From contig CADWAF010005042.1 of the NCBI GenBank assembly GCA_902984215.1, forward strand, positions 1 to 19,018: a stretch of 19,018 nucleotides of DNA. Reading direction: 5' to 3'. Of the stretch, positions 9,306 through 18,759 are shown one piece after another. The notes beneath the pieces were generated by a model. The model was given only the letters and a program-made list of their open reading frames with translations. It did no database searches and was not told the DNA's origin. The stretch comes from Willaertia magna (Eukaryota > Heterolobosea > Eutetramitea > Acrasida > Naegleriidae). A program made the translations under genes and the position numbers. Within the stretch, counting starts at the first letter, position 1. Each line of letters opens with the position of its first letter.

Positions 9306-11771
9306 ATGTCCAAAAGAAAAGTAAATCATCATTATATCAATCCCTTTGATGATGAAGAAGAAGAAGAAGAAGTGAAAAGTCAAGAAATGGTGGTAATACC
9401 ACAACAACAACAACAATTAAATAATTTACAAAAAGAAATTATAAATCAACAACAACGAGAAATACAACAAGAAATGAATATTGAAAATAATCAATTATCT
9501 TTTCTTTCCAAAGATAATAATGATATTTCCGATGATGGTAATTACAATGGTAATAATGAAACTTTTTCCGAAAAGGAAAATTCATTTCAACAATTACAAC
9601 AATTAAATAATTCATTTCTTTCTGATCATACTATAAATAGAAATGATACTTTTTTATCAAATGCCACTTCTTCTTCTATTACAACTACTTCTTCTTCTTC
9701 TTCTTCCACTTTTACTAATTTAAATATTTCCAAAAATGTAAATAATTTAATAAATCAAAATGAACAAGAAATAAATAATGAATTTATTGATGATGATAAT
9801 TTCTTTCCAAAAAGAGAAAATGATTTACAATTTCATTTAAAAATGGAAAAATTAATTCAATGTTATTTATTTAGTCAAAACTATTTTAAATCATTAACTT
9901 TATTTGGTAAAGAATCTAAATCTTATTTTAATAAAGATTTATTTTTAAATTATATTAATAACGTTAAATTTAGAAAAGCAGAAAAATATCTTTTATTATT
10001 TTTACCAAATATAGTAAATTCTAATCAATTAAATAATATAAATATAGAATTAAATAATAATATAGAAAAATTAATTGACATTTTATTATTTTTCTATTTT
10101 TATCATTATTTATATTTAAAAATAAATTCCCAAAATAGTACAAATTTAAATAATTTAAATAAAAATACATTATTAAATATTCAAAATAAAATGTTAAATA
10201 TTTGTACAATTTATAAAAGGGATTTTTCTATATTTAAAAAGCAAATGGAAGAAAATGGAAATTTAGAAGAAAAAAAAAGAAAAGTTTTAAATTTTATTAA
10301 AAAGGAAATTGATGAATGGTTAAAGAAAAAAGAAATTGATGAATTAATTGTGGATCAAAAAGATGTAGAGTATATATTTGGAAGATTAATGGGGAATGGT
10401 TCTTCTTCTTCTTTTAAGGAAAATAATTTAAATATGGAAAATAATGATCAATTGATTTTGAGAAATTGTAAAGTGGAACAAGATATTACAATTTTAGAAA
10501 ATGTTATTAATAATGATTTAAATGGGAATAATAATTTTAATGGTAATAATTTTATAAAATTAGAAATTAAAAAAGAAAAAGATACTAAAAAGGAAGAAAA
10601 TGAAATTATATTAATAGAAGATTCTGATAATGAAGAAAGTTTACAATCAAAAAGTTTACAACAATTAAATACTAAAAAAAGAAAATTAAATAATTCATTA
10701 GAAAATAAACAACAAAATATAGAAAATAATAATTTAATTAATAATTTAAATGAATTACCTAAAATAGAATATACTATATTAAATATATTTAATAATATAA
10801 TTAATGAAATTAATCAATTAGAATTAATTAAATATAAAAATAATTATTATTTTTTCTTTTTACAAAATTTAAAACAATCTTTTGTAATAATTAAAATTAC
10901 TGAAAATGAAATAAATATAAATCAAAATATGAAAGTAATATTTTTAGATGATATTACTAAAAATGAAAATAATTTATTTAAATATTATTTTATTAGTGGA
11001 TTTATTTTAATAATTAATAAAAATTTATTAAAAGCAATTAAAAATTACTTTGAAAATAATAATAAACAACAAATACGTATTGTTGAATTAAATAATAAAA
11101 TGAAAAAGGAAATGTCGGAGATTAAATGTTTAAAAACTTTTAAGATTGATAGAAATATAATTTTATTGGGATATAAGAATGGTGAGTTAGATTTTTTTAA
11201 AAAAAATATTTATATGGATACAATAAATTTAAATACAGAAATAACTTTTATGGAAATTTTAGTATTTAAAGAAAAAGAGAAGGAAATTTTATTAGTATTA
11301 ACAATAGATTCATTATTTTTTATTGAAATGGAAAAAAAGGAAAAAAAGGAAAATGATATTAAATTTAAAATTATAAAAACAATACCATTTAAAGAAATGA
11401 TAAATGATTTTTGTATTGATGACAATTATAGTAATAATTTATTATTAATTTATAATAATTTAATAATTATAAAATTGAAAACGGAAATTATATTTTTAAA
11501 TATTAATAATAATTATAAACAAATGTATATTTATAAATCTAATCAAATAGAAATTACAACAATTACAATAACTAAAAATGGAAAATTAATAATTGGAGAA
11601 AAAATTGATGATGAATTAACAAAAATATCATTATTGAATATTAATAATAATTTTATTTTAGAAAAATCAATGATAATTGATGGAACTGTAAAGTCTATTT
11701 ATAATTCTAATTTAAATACCTTTATATGGTTACAAAATAAATTTATTGTAAAAACTAATTTAATAAATTAA
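9306..11771 (+). CDS. LisH/CTLH-domain protein, Topless-like architecture, with SUMO motifs
   Basis: An 821-residue protein. Residues 1-170 are acidic, Gln/Asn/Ser-rich and disordered. Residues about 176-205 fit a LisH motif (LKMEKLIQCYLFSQNYFKSL), followed directly by a CTLH-like segment to about 235 (FNKDLFLNYINNVKFRKAEKYL). This LisH-CTLH join is as found in Topless-type corepressors and some WD40 proteins. Residues 417-424 carry back-to-back sumoylation consensus sites (IKLE, IKKE), then a SUMO-interaction motif at 434-441 (IILIEDSD) and a basic NLS-like KKRK at 457-460. Residues about 480-821 are beta-rich repeats that could be a very divergent propeller; canonical WD dipeptides are absent. 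A nuclear corepressor or ubiquitin-ligase scaffold role is inference. The stop codon overlaps that of the convergent gene. AATAAA at 11900-11905 could serve as poly(A) signal. Confidence 0.85.
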   Translation: MSKRKVNHHYINPFDDEEEEEEVKSQEMVVIPQQQQQLNNLQKEIINQQQREIQQEMNIENNQLSFLSKDNNDISDDGNYNGNNETFSEKENSFQQLQQLNNSFLSDHTINRNDTFLSNATSSSITTTSSSSSSTFTNLNISKNVNNLINQNEQEINNEFIDDDNFFPKRENDLQFHLKMEKLIQCYLFSQNYFKSLTLFGKESKSYFNKDLFLNYINNVKFRKAEKYLLLFLPNIVNSNQLNNINIELNNNIEKLIDILLFFYFYHYLYLKINSQNSTNLNNLNKNTLLNIQNKMLNICTIYKRDFSIFKKQMEENGNLEEKKRKVLNFIKKEIDEWLKKKEIDELIVDQKDVEYIFGRLMGNGSSSSFKENNLNMENNDQLILRNCKVEQDITILENVINNDLNGNNNFNGNNFIKLEIKKEKDTKKEENEIILIEDSDNEESLQSKSLQQLNTKKRKLNNSLENKQQNIENNNLINNLNELPKIEYTILNIFNNIINEINQLELIKYKNNYYFFFLQNLKQSFVIIKITENEININQNMKVIFLDDITKNENNLFKYYFISGFILIINKNLLKAIKNYFENNNKQQIRIVELNNKMKKEMSEIKCLKTFKIDRNIILLGYKNGELDFFKKNIYMDTINLNTEITFMEILVFKEKEKEILLVLTIDSLFFIEMEKKEKKENDIKFKIIKTIPFKEMINDFCIDDNYSNNLLLIYNNLIIIKLKTEIIFLNINNNYKQMYIYKSNQIEITTITITKNGKLIIGEKIDDELTKISLLNINNNFILEKSMIIDGTVKSIYNSNLNTFIWLQNKFIVKTNLIN
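11742..11747 (-). terminator. Candidate poly(A) signal of the small minus-strand gene
   Basis: AATAAA on the minus strand starts 21 nt beyond the TAA at 11768-11770, a typical distance. It supports that stop being a real gene end, although it lies within the last codons of the LisH gene. Confidence 0.4.
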
Positions 11772-12049
11772 AGTTGTAAATACGTTCCAGTCTTTGTTCT
11801 TCCAATTTCTTTCTTCTTAGCTTCTCTTTCCTTCTCTTTTTGAATTCTTACATGTCTTTCTTTTTCTTTCTCTTGGGCTTGTTCTAATTTTATCTTATGA
11901 ATAAAAACTTTGGTTGATTAAATAATTGTCGGGAGGGCGAAAGAATATCGTTTAGAGGGGAATTACCATGTTAATAATTACCATCTTGCCTGGAGCTTAT
12001 CTGTCTTCTTTATTCTTTTTAACTCTAACTCCCCTTCCCTTGTAAACAT
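11768..12049 (-). CDS. Small charged protein, tentative two-exon model
   Basis: On the minus strand, 11893-11768 encodes a clean C-terminus rich in Lys/Glu with host codon use, ending KKKEIGRTKTGTYLQL. It has no Met in frame and meets a stop at 11918-11920, so an upstream exon is needed. The best candidate is 12049-11990 (MFTREGELELKRIKKTDKLQ), which starts at the first Met after an in-frame stop. Joining them in frame needs a GC-AG intron (CAG|GCAAGA ... CATAAG|ATA, 96 bp). The nearby GTAATT donor gives the wrong phase with the available acceptors. The product would be a 61-residue helical, highly charged protein that I do not recognise. The GC-rich stretch inside the proposed intron is odd, and the upstream exon may lie elsewhere. 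The C-terminal exon is firmer than the N-terminal one. Confidence 0.45.
11935..11943. promoter_or_regulatory. GC-rich patch with an E2F-like core
   Basis: GGGCGAAAG (CTTTCGCCC on the other strand) lies in a GC-rich pocket at 11929-11943 within otherwise AT-rich DNA. It is one mismatch from TTTSSCGC. In the gene model above it would be intronic; otherwise it may mark a promoter. Confidence 0.2.
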
Positions 12050-12805
12050 TAATAATTGATAGTACCGAAATTATATTATCAGTGGTTTTAATGTTATTAA
12101 TTTGGTATATTTTAATTTCTTTACAATCACTGTATAAACGATTTTTTTGCATTTCTCATTTTTCTTTTTGTATCAGCTAAAGTATTTTAAATACTACCGA
12201 TTATTTAATTACCTTTTATTCAATAAATTAAAATAAAACTGATTGTTTTTAAAATAATTACCTTAAAGTTTTTATAAACAGTTTTATTATAAAAGCAACA
12301 ATAAAAATTAAAAACTGATTGTTATGTTAATTCAAAAACAACTGTTAACCATGTCCTTATACTGTTTATATTATCAGTACAGCAGATATAAAGAAAATAA
12401 AATTTTGCAATTTTTTATATTTTAAATTACAGATGAATGAGTTGATTTATGAAATATACAATTAGATGTATATAATAGAATTTTATTTATGACGAATCCT
12501 GTTGTTCTAAATGTTAATAGATTCAACCCTGTGTTATCTGTAAATATTTGTGTAATATAAATATGTTTATTATAAAAATAGTAACCACATTTTATTAAAT
12601 AATTATTTATTTTATCATACATTATATTAAAATAACGTTCTTTGTTATTTGAACTGGAAGTTAACCAGCTTTAATTTCTGATAACAAAAAATAATTATAA
12701 TTGTGAAAACATATTGTTGACAAGACAACGAATCGGATACTTATTTCTTTTGTTTTTAATTCAGAGTGGTATAATAATACTTGTACTTTGATATGCATTA
12801 ATATT
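12050..12805. other. Intergenic AT-rich region, no supported gene
   Basis: No convincing coding frame. A 66-codon minus-strand ORF at 12422-12622 lacks host-like codon pattern or a recognisable domain. The only structure seen is a small cluster of repeated ACTGATTGTT-type words, listed separately. Confidence 0.5.
12235..12323. repeat. 13-bp direct repeat pair with an inverted partial copy
   Basis: AAAACTGATTGTT occurs at 12235-12247 and 12311-12323. An inverted partial copy, AACAGTTTTA, lies between them at 12278-12287. Further ACTGTT words follow at 12351-12366. The function is unknown. Confidence 0.4.
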
Positions 12806-13312
12806 ATGCAATTCGTGAATGAGCTTTATAAAAAGATTTTAGAGACACCTCCATCAATTGTTTTTGTATTAATAAATTTTTTACATAGACCGAAACATCA
12901 TCTTCTTTAATTGAAATAGTTCAAAATATAAAAATATAATATTGATACAGATTCAGTTGCAAGTGGTATTTTCGAACGAGCCAAATCACTATTTTTTGGA
13001 AACGCTTTAATGAAAATCAGAAAAATGTTAAAAAAAATTTTGAAATTGATATTTCAATAGCAATTTCCGAAAGAGTTCAGAATGAATTAAGGAAAAGTTT
13101 TTAAGTAGATGTGTGGAAGAAATTAGATTTAGTAATAATAAGAGCCAACTGCGAGATTTAAAGGTTTTTGAATTGGGGGAAGTTTGCATGTTGCAATGGA
13201 TATTGATTTTAGGAATTTATATCATTTATATAAAGAAGGAAATATTAAAGAGGCATTACAATATTTTGAAGAACATTTAAGAAATCCAAATGATCAAGTT
13301 GGTCAATGTTAA
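12806..13312 (+). pseudogene. Broken host-gene remnant, possibly lipid-binding (SMP/TULIP-like)
   Basis: Several frames here have host codon use but none is continuous. The segment 12806-12907 reads MQFVNELYKKILETPPSI and on to a TAA. From 12944 a second piece reads DTDSVASGIFERAKSLFFGN. It then continues across three points where a one-base change in a homopolymer would restore the frame: the A run at 13030-13037, the T run at 13098-13102 and the G/A run at 13175-13181. Pieces along the way read ISERVQNELRKSF, VEEIRFSNNKSQLRDLKVFELGE and MDIDFRNLYHLYKEGNIKEAL, ending at a TAA at 13310-13312. The QLRDLKVFELGE pattern faintly recalls SMP/TULIP lipid-transfer domains, and the last piece recalls a TPR helix pair. 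Both assignments are weak. Decay after insertion of the nearby element, or homopolymer sequencing errors, could explain the frame changes. Confidence 0.5.
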
Positions 13313-13808
13313 AATTTGAAATAAATTTAACATTTTATTAGCAGAACTTTTTTCACTGCTTAATTAAAAATAAATAATATATTATTTTATTATAATATTA
13401 ATTTAAAATAAACTATTTTAATAACTAATTTATATACTTTAAAATATTTTATTAATTTTATAAAAACACTATTATATATTATAATATTAACTAAATTAAT
13501 TTTAATATTTTATTTTCTGGTAAATTGAAATATTTAAAATAATTTAAATATAATTTTTTTTAATAAAATAAAAAAATATTTTATTAATAAGACTTCAAAA
13601 ATAATAAAGTATTCATGTATTTTAAAAAAATACTTACTTTTAATTAGAATGTAATTTTTACATCAAAATATAATTTCTTAATTATAATTATTTATATTAA
13701 AAAAAATTTACTAAAAAGAATAATAGATAATATATCATCTTAATTTATTTTAATAATTCACTTAACTTCTAAATTAATATTTCATTTAACTTACCAATAT
13801 TCCTATAC
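13313..13808. other. Extremely AT-rich spacer
   Basis: About 500 bp made almost only of A and T runs. No gene, tRNA or clear repeat was seen. It separates the broken host gene from the left inverted repeat of the retroelement. Confidence 0.6.
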
Positions 13809-13826
13809 ACTTAGGATTCCAAGATT
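13809..13826 (+). repeat. Left 18-bp inverted repeat of the element
   Basis: ACTTAGGATTCCAAGATT matches the reverse complement of 18742-18759 at 18/18 positions. It begins about 150 bp before the first coding-like sequence of the element. Confidence 0.75.
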
Positions 13827-13967
13827 ATATATTGATAACAATATAATAAACATAAATAATAACATAAACAACATACAATACAATAATAATAATAATAACA
13901 ACACTGAAAAATAATCTTATTTTATTTTTAGTAAGAATGATAATGTATAAAATAAAAATATGTAAAG

Positions 13968-14920
13968 AAGAAAAGACTTAAGTTTATTCCAAATAAAAAT
14001 AATAAACCAATTAACATTAGAAAAAATACTATTAATACTATTAAAAAAACTAAAACTAAAAGTTTTCACAAAAATATTATTAGGGTAATGGTTTTATTTA
14101 AGGATATTAAAGAAGTGATTGTTGAAAAATTTATTAAAGATTTTAATATTTTATATAATTTTTTCTACAAAATTACTACTGTTTTTAATAATATAAACAG
14201 AATAATTACTTTTTTTAGATTTAGAATTGAAGCAGATAAATTATTAATTAATAATAATAATAAATAATTTAAAACTTTTGTATAATCTAGTTTTATTAAG
14301 TACAAATATAATATTAATATTAACCTTTCATATTCTAATTTTTGGAATATTATAAATTTAATAGAAAAAAAAGTATAAAATTATTATATTTAACTTAGTT
14401 ACTACTACAAATTTCTAAGCAATTGGTTTTGATAATGAAATTATAGTGAATGAAAATGATATTTATAAAGATTTTATTGAACTAGATCAATTATTTATAA
14501 TTATTAAATTTAAAATATTTACCTTTATTAAAGATAAAGACATTATAAACAAAGTTTTAAAGTTATAAAGTATTAAAATTAATATATCTAGAAGAATTAA
14601 TGAAATTATGTTTATTTTATTGAGTAAAAATGATTTAAATAATAAAATTACTATAGGATTCTATTTTAATAATGATTATATTTTTAATTTAAGTTACTAA
14701 AAAAAATTAAATATTTAAATTAAATTAAAACACTAAAATTAAATTACTTTATTATTACTCTTACTAAACAAAACAAAAATTTAAAGAAAAAGTTAAATAT
14801 AGCTTTAGAAAATAGAATATTTATTATAGAAAAGAAAATAAAAAATTTACAAAATTTGGAATCTAAAATTTTTAATATTAAATCTTTTTTACAAAATATT
14901 AAACAAGAAATCAGTTAATT
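13968..14920 (+). pseudogene. Remnant of LINE ORF1
   Basis: Three coding-like segments lie in different frames. The stretch 13968-14270 starts KKRLKFIPNKNNKPINIRK and contains RVMVLFKDIKEVIVEKFIKDF. The stretch 14398-14690 contains AIGFDNEIIVNENDIYKDF with only TAA stops. The stretch 14790-14920 is a coiled-coil-like segment (ALENRIFIIEKKIKNLQNLE). Position ahead of the endonuclease and lack of enzymatic motifs suggest ORF1, the RNA-binding chaperone of LINEs, but no RRM or zinc knuckle can be confirmed. Frames change at least twice. Confidence 0.5.
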
Positions 14921-15034
14921 AAGTTAATTTTTCTATCAATAACTTCTTTAATAATCAAAATACAATCATACTTTTTAGCAATATCTTCAATCAACTAAGA
15001 AATAATAAAAAAAATTAATAACAATAAACCAATA

Positions 15035-18000
15035 GATTTAACAATAGTTAGTTTAAATCTTTTAAGTATATTTATAAATAAAAAATACACTATTTCTAAG
15101 TGTATAAACAAATTTAAACTTTAATTAGTTAATGTGTAGAAAATATATTAAAATAGTTAAAAAAAATAATCAAATAACTTTATTTCGAACCACTATTAAA
15201 AACTATAAAATTTTTAGTTCACATTATAATATTAATAATAAATTTACTAAGATTACCATAATCAATAGTTAAATTAAACAATAAAAAATAGAATACAATA
15301 AAAATAATAATTTAGTTCAAAAATGTTTTATTAATTTAATTTTAAATCACACATCCTTTGGAGTTATTAATTATATTAATTAATATAAAGTTTAATTAAA
15401 AGAAGATAGCAATTTTTAAAATATATTTGATAAAATAGAATATATAATTAAATAAATCTTGTTCTATAATGAAAAATATATAATAATAGATAATTTTAAT
15501 ATGATCTTTAAGTTTTTTATTAAAATAAACTCAAATGATAAAAACAAAGCATTAATTACTTGATTAGATAATATTTAACTAATAGATTATATATTATTAA
15601 ATATTTTATCGTTATTTAAGCAATATAATGTTATTGTTTTTACTTTTATTTGAAATTAAATCATATTATAACTAACAATATAAACTGTGTATAAGTTTAA
15701 AATTTTAGAATATAACATTAATATAAAGCTGTTACAGTAAAATTTATTATAGAATTTGAAAAAACATTTAAATAGAATGAGTTTTTTACTAGAAATAATA
15801 TAAGTAAAAAAACAATTGACTTTAATAAAGATATAATTAATGAATCTTTAAAAAATTATAATAATTTTCAATCTTTTACACAATAATGTTGTAGTTTAGT
15901 AAAAAAGTATGGAAAATCTATAAATAGAAGTCTCAAACATTTATTGAATGATAAATGATTTAGAAAGTTAGATTTTTTATATAAGAAATTAAAATATTTT
16001 TACAAAAAAAATAGAATATCAGATAAATGGAAGAAATTTAATAAATTTAATAAAACTTTATTAAAAAAAGCTATTAAACATATTATTAATGAAAAAAGAA
16101 ATACTTTAATATTATTATTAAAAGAAAAGAAAGTTTTATTTGAAAAGAAAGTTAATAATTTGTAAATTAAAAGTTCTTTTTCATATGTTTTCAAAAAAAA
16201 ATTAACAATATGTCAATTAATTACTTTTATAGTATGAAAAGAAAAAATATTGTTAATACATATTTTAATAATATATTTAATACAAAATTAAGAAACATTA
16301 AGCTAAAATCTCCTATTAAAAAAGTTTATGACTTATAACATTGGAATTTTAAAACATTAAATGATAAAGATATAGAATTAGTGATAAAATCTATTAAAAT
16401 TTCAATACAAGATGTTGATAATATTGCAGTATTTATGTTGAAAGAATTTGATGAAAGTATTTATGAAAAATTATTTAATTATTTTAATTCTTGAATTAAT
16501 AATAAATTTGTTCTAAAATCAATTAAATAAAGTTTACTTTTATTGTTATTAAAAACTAAGTCATTATCAATATTTAAAGATTTCCATTTTATTATAGTAT
16601 TTTTTATCATTTATAGATTATTTAATAATATTATTAATGAATAACTAATAAAAGTAATTGAACAATATAATGTTATTTATCTATGTCAAAAAAAGTTTAA
16701 AATTAAAAATTTTATTCATAATCAACTAATTATACTTAAAACAATAATGGAAAAGTATAAAAAAGATAAGAAATTAATCTATATTACTATTTTAAACATC
16801 AAAAACGCATACAGTAATGTTATTCATAAAAAACTTAAAGAAATACTGGAGAAAATAGGTTTTAATAATAATGTTATTAAATATATTATAAATATGCTAA
16901 ACAACTATTATATTAAAATATTAAATAATAAACAACTATCAATAAATTTTAATGTTCAATTAAAGGTTCCTTAGAAAGGTTTTATTTTACTATTGTTATT
17001 TAATATATACTTTAATATTATAACAAATATAATTGAATAATTTAAAAGAGTCAATATTTATAATGAAAAGGTTGTTTTATTAATGTATGTTAATAATGTT
17101 GTGGTTTTATCAGAATTCTATTAGGAAATGAATAGTATTTTTAAATAATTAAATAATATTACTTTACAATTAAGTTTACACTTTATATTAAACAAATATA
17201 AAATATAGAATAGAGGTGTTAATAATAAGAAATCTAAAGCGAATATATTTATTAATAAGGAAATAATTAGTATTATTAAAACTTTAGAATATTTAGAAGC
17301 TAAATTTTTTATTTTTAAGAAATGGAATGAGAGAAGAGAAGATGTTATTAAGAATGTTAAAAATAAACTTAGTAATATATATAATAAAAGAATTAAATTA
17401 AATCAATTAATAATTATTACTATATCTAAGACAGTTTCTTTAGTTGGATACCTATATAGGATTTAATGTATAACAGTAAATCAAATAATTAAAATTGACA
17501 AAAAAAATAGTTAATTAAATAAGGCAAGCAATTAAGTTGGATTATAAATTATCTAAAAGTATTATCTTTGGAAATTAATTATAAAAAGGATTAAGTATTA
17601 CATAATTTAATGATTTATTTTATATTGAATTAATTGCTTCTGTTATTAAATTTATTAATAGTACATCCAGTATTATTAAAAAAAATTGGTAGAAATGCAC
17701 TCTTTAATGCAAAAAAGGAAGATAATGGTATGTAGTGAAATATTAAAGATTAAGCAAAGCAATAGAATATATATTTAGCTTCTAAGGATAATTTTAAATT
17801 ATCTTTTTTGACTGATATTAATATAGAAATTCTTTAGTTTGAAGAAAGAGTCTTAATTGACAAAATTAGAGAATTTACATTAATTAGATGTCAAAAAACA
17901 AAACAATTTAGTTATTTAAGAAAAATAAACTTTAAAGAAAAACTTTAGCCTAATTCGTACTATTATTGGATTCTACATTTATCATGGTTTAAACAAAGAC

Positions 18001-18611
18001 TTATAATTGTTTATTTATATAGAATTGAAATTTTAAAAAACTTTAATAAACCATATGTTAAGTATTCAACTTGTAATGTTGAGTCAAATTGGAAATATAT
18101 ATTTGTATATTGTAAAAAATACACTTTAGAAAGGAACTTATTATATTTGGAATAGAATAAAGTAACTTTAAATAAAGGTTTTAAAATAAAATTTAAAGAC
18201 GAAATCATAAATAAAGATAATGTAAGCATTAATAATAAAGATAGTGACATGTGGTTTATAAAAGATAATATAAAATACTTTAGTCGGTTTCTAAATTAAT
18301 CCTATAATTATCAAGAAACAACAAACAATAATCAATTAGACAACGAGATATTTGTTTAATATTTTGATACTTTATACCAAAATAATGTTACAAATATAAT
18401 AAATAATTATGTAAACTAAGATATCGAATATAAAGAAATAAAAAATTATTCTAGTTCTTCGTACTAAAAAAATTTCTCAATATTATACCTTAATATTATA
18501 AAGAAGAATGGCTCAATTAAAAAAAATAATATACTTAAGGAAGCAGAAAAATTTATAAAAGACAATATAAACTTAATTTATCAAAGCTTTTATAAATATA
18601 TTGAAAACTAA
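15035..18611 (+). pseudogene. Remnant of LINE ORF2: endonuclease, reverse transcriptase and CCHC knuckle
   Basis: The endonuclease starts at DLTIVSLNL (15035) and the QETH-equivalent is at 15137-15148. The GDFN-equivalent is NMI-preceding DNFN at 15489-15500. The RT is nearly continuous in one frame from 16342 to 17460. It shows FHFII (FRPIT position, 16582-16596), YRLFNNIINE, YITILNIKNAYSNV (catalytic Asp position, from 16789), VP*KG...LLLLF (VPQG block, 16966-17001) and YVNN (YADD position, 17086-17097). A segment at 17540-17700 continues in another frame (GLSIT*FNDLFYIELIASVI). From about 17703 a third frame runs to 18611, with a knuckle spaced x2, x7 and x4 between its four positions. Catalytic Asp residues are changed to Asn, so no activity is expected. 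Confidence 0.8.
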
Positions 18612-18741
18612 TCCATTAGTCAGAAGTAAATACAAAAAATATTTCCTCAAAATATATAACATATTTAAATAAAAAAATAAAAAATTGTAAAAAAAATAGA
18701 CTTTTTTTTTTATTTTATTAATATTATTTTTTTTTATATTA

Positions 18742-18759
18742 AATCTTGGAATCCTAAGT
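18742..18759 (-). repeat. Right 18-bp inverted repeat of the element
   Basis: AATCTTGGAATCCTAAGT is the exact reverse complement of 13809-13826. It lies about 130 bp after the last coding-like frame, next to long T runs at 18704-18736. Confidence 0.75.

Larger units (their letters stand above)
13809..18759 (+). mobile_element. Degenerate LINE (APE-type non-LTR retrotransposon) bounded by short inverted repeats
   Basis: About 4.95 kb on the plus strand. In order it holds a short AT-rich leader, a possible ORF1 (about 13968-14920), an APE-type endonuclease (about 15035-15780), a reverse transcriptase (about 16300-17460), a post-RT region and a C-terminal CCHC-like knuckle (18063-18113). The order EN-RT-CCHC is that of L1-clade elements, which in dictyostelids include the TRE family; family membership is inference. 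The copy is dead, with frame changes and in-frame stops throughout. No LTRs, integrase or tyrosine recombinase are visible. An 18-bp inverted repeat lies at both ends. I see no target-site duplication outside the repeats and no tRNA gene nearby. Confidence 0.82.

Noticed and set aside
12422..12622. 66-codon minus-strand ORF
   Set aside because: AT-rich chance ORF with no recognisable motif and no neighbours supporting it.
12966..12980. TTCGAAC word resembling a tRNA B box, which would fit a tRNA-targeting LINE
   Set aside because: Flanking bases do not pair as a T-arm and no A box or acceptor stem is visible. A similar word at 15184 also lacks a tRNA fold. No tRNA gene was found in the window.
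13196..13312. A separate small TPR-type gene starting at the ATG at 13196
   Set aside because: The coding-like reading continues upstream of this ATG once a one-base shift at 13175-13181 is allowed, so it is better seen as part of the broken gene. Only 38 codons remain before the stop.
18011..18250. 79-codon minus-strand ORF with hydrophobic N-terminus
   Set aside because: It is antisense to the CCHC-knuckle frame of the LINE, whose plus-strand reading is better supported.
15035..18611. A functional element using UAA/UAG as glutamine codons
   Set aside because: Catalytic residues are also changed (YADD to YVNN, GDFN to DNFN), in-frame TGA codons and frame changes occur, and host genes use the standard code. 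Decay explains all of these together; recoding explains only the TAR codons.
13809..18759. LTR, DIRS or DNA-transposon identity for the element, based on the inverted repeats
   Set aside because: No integrase, tyrosine recombinase, transposase, protease or RNase H signature was seen, and the endonuclease-RT-CCHC order is that of a LINE.
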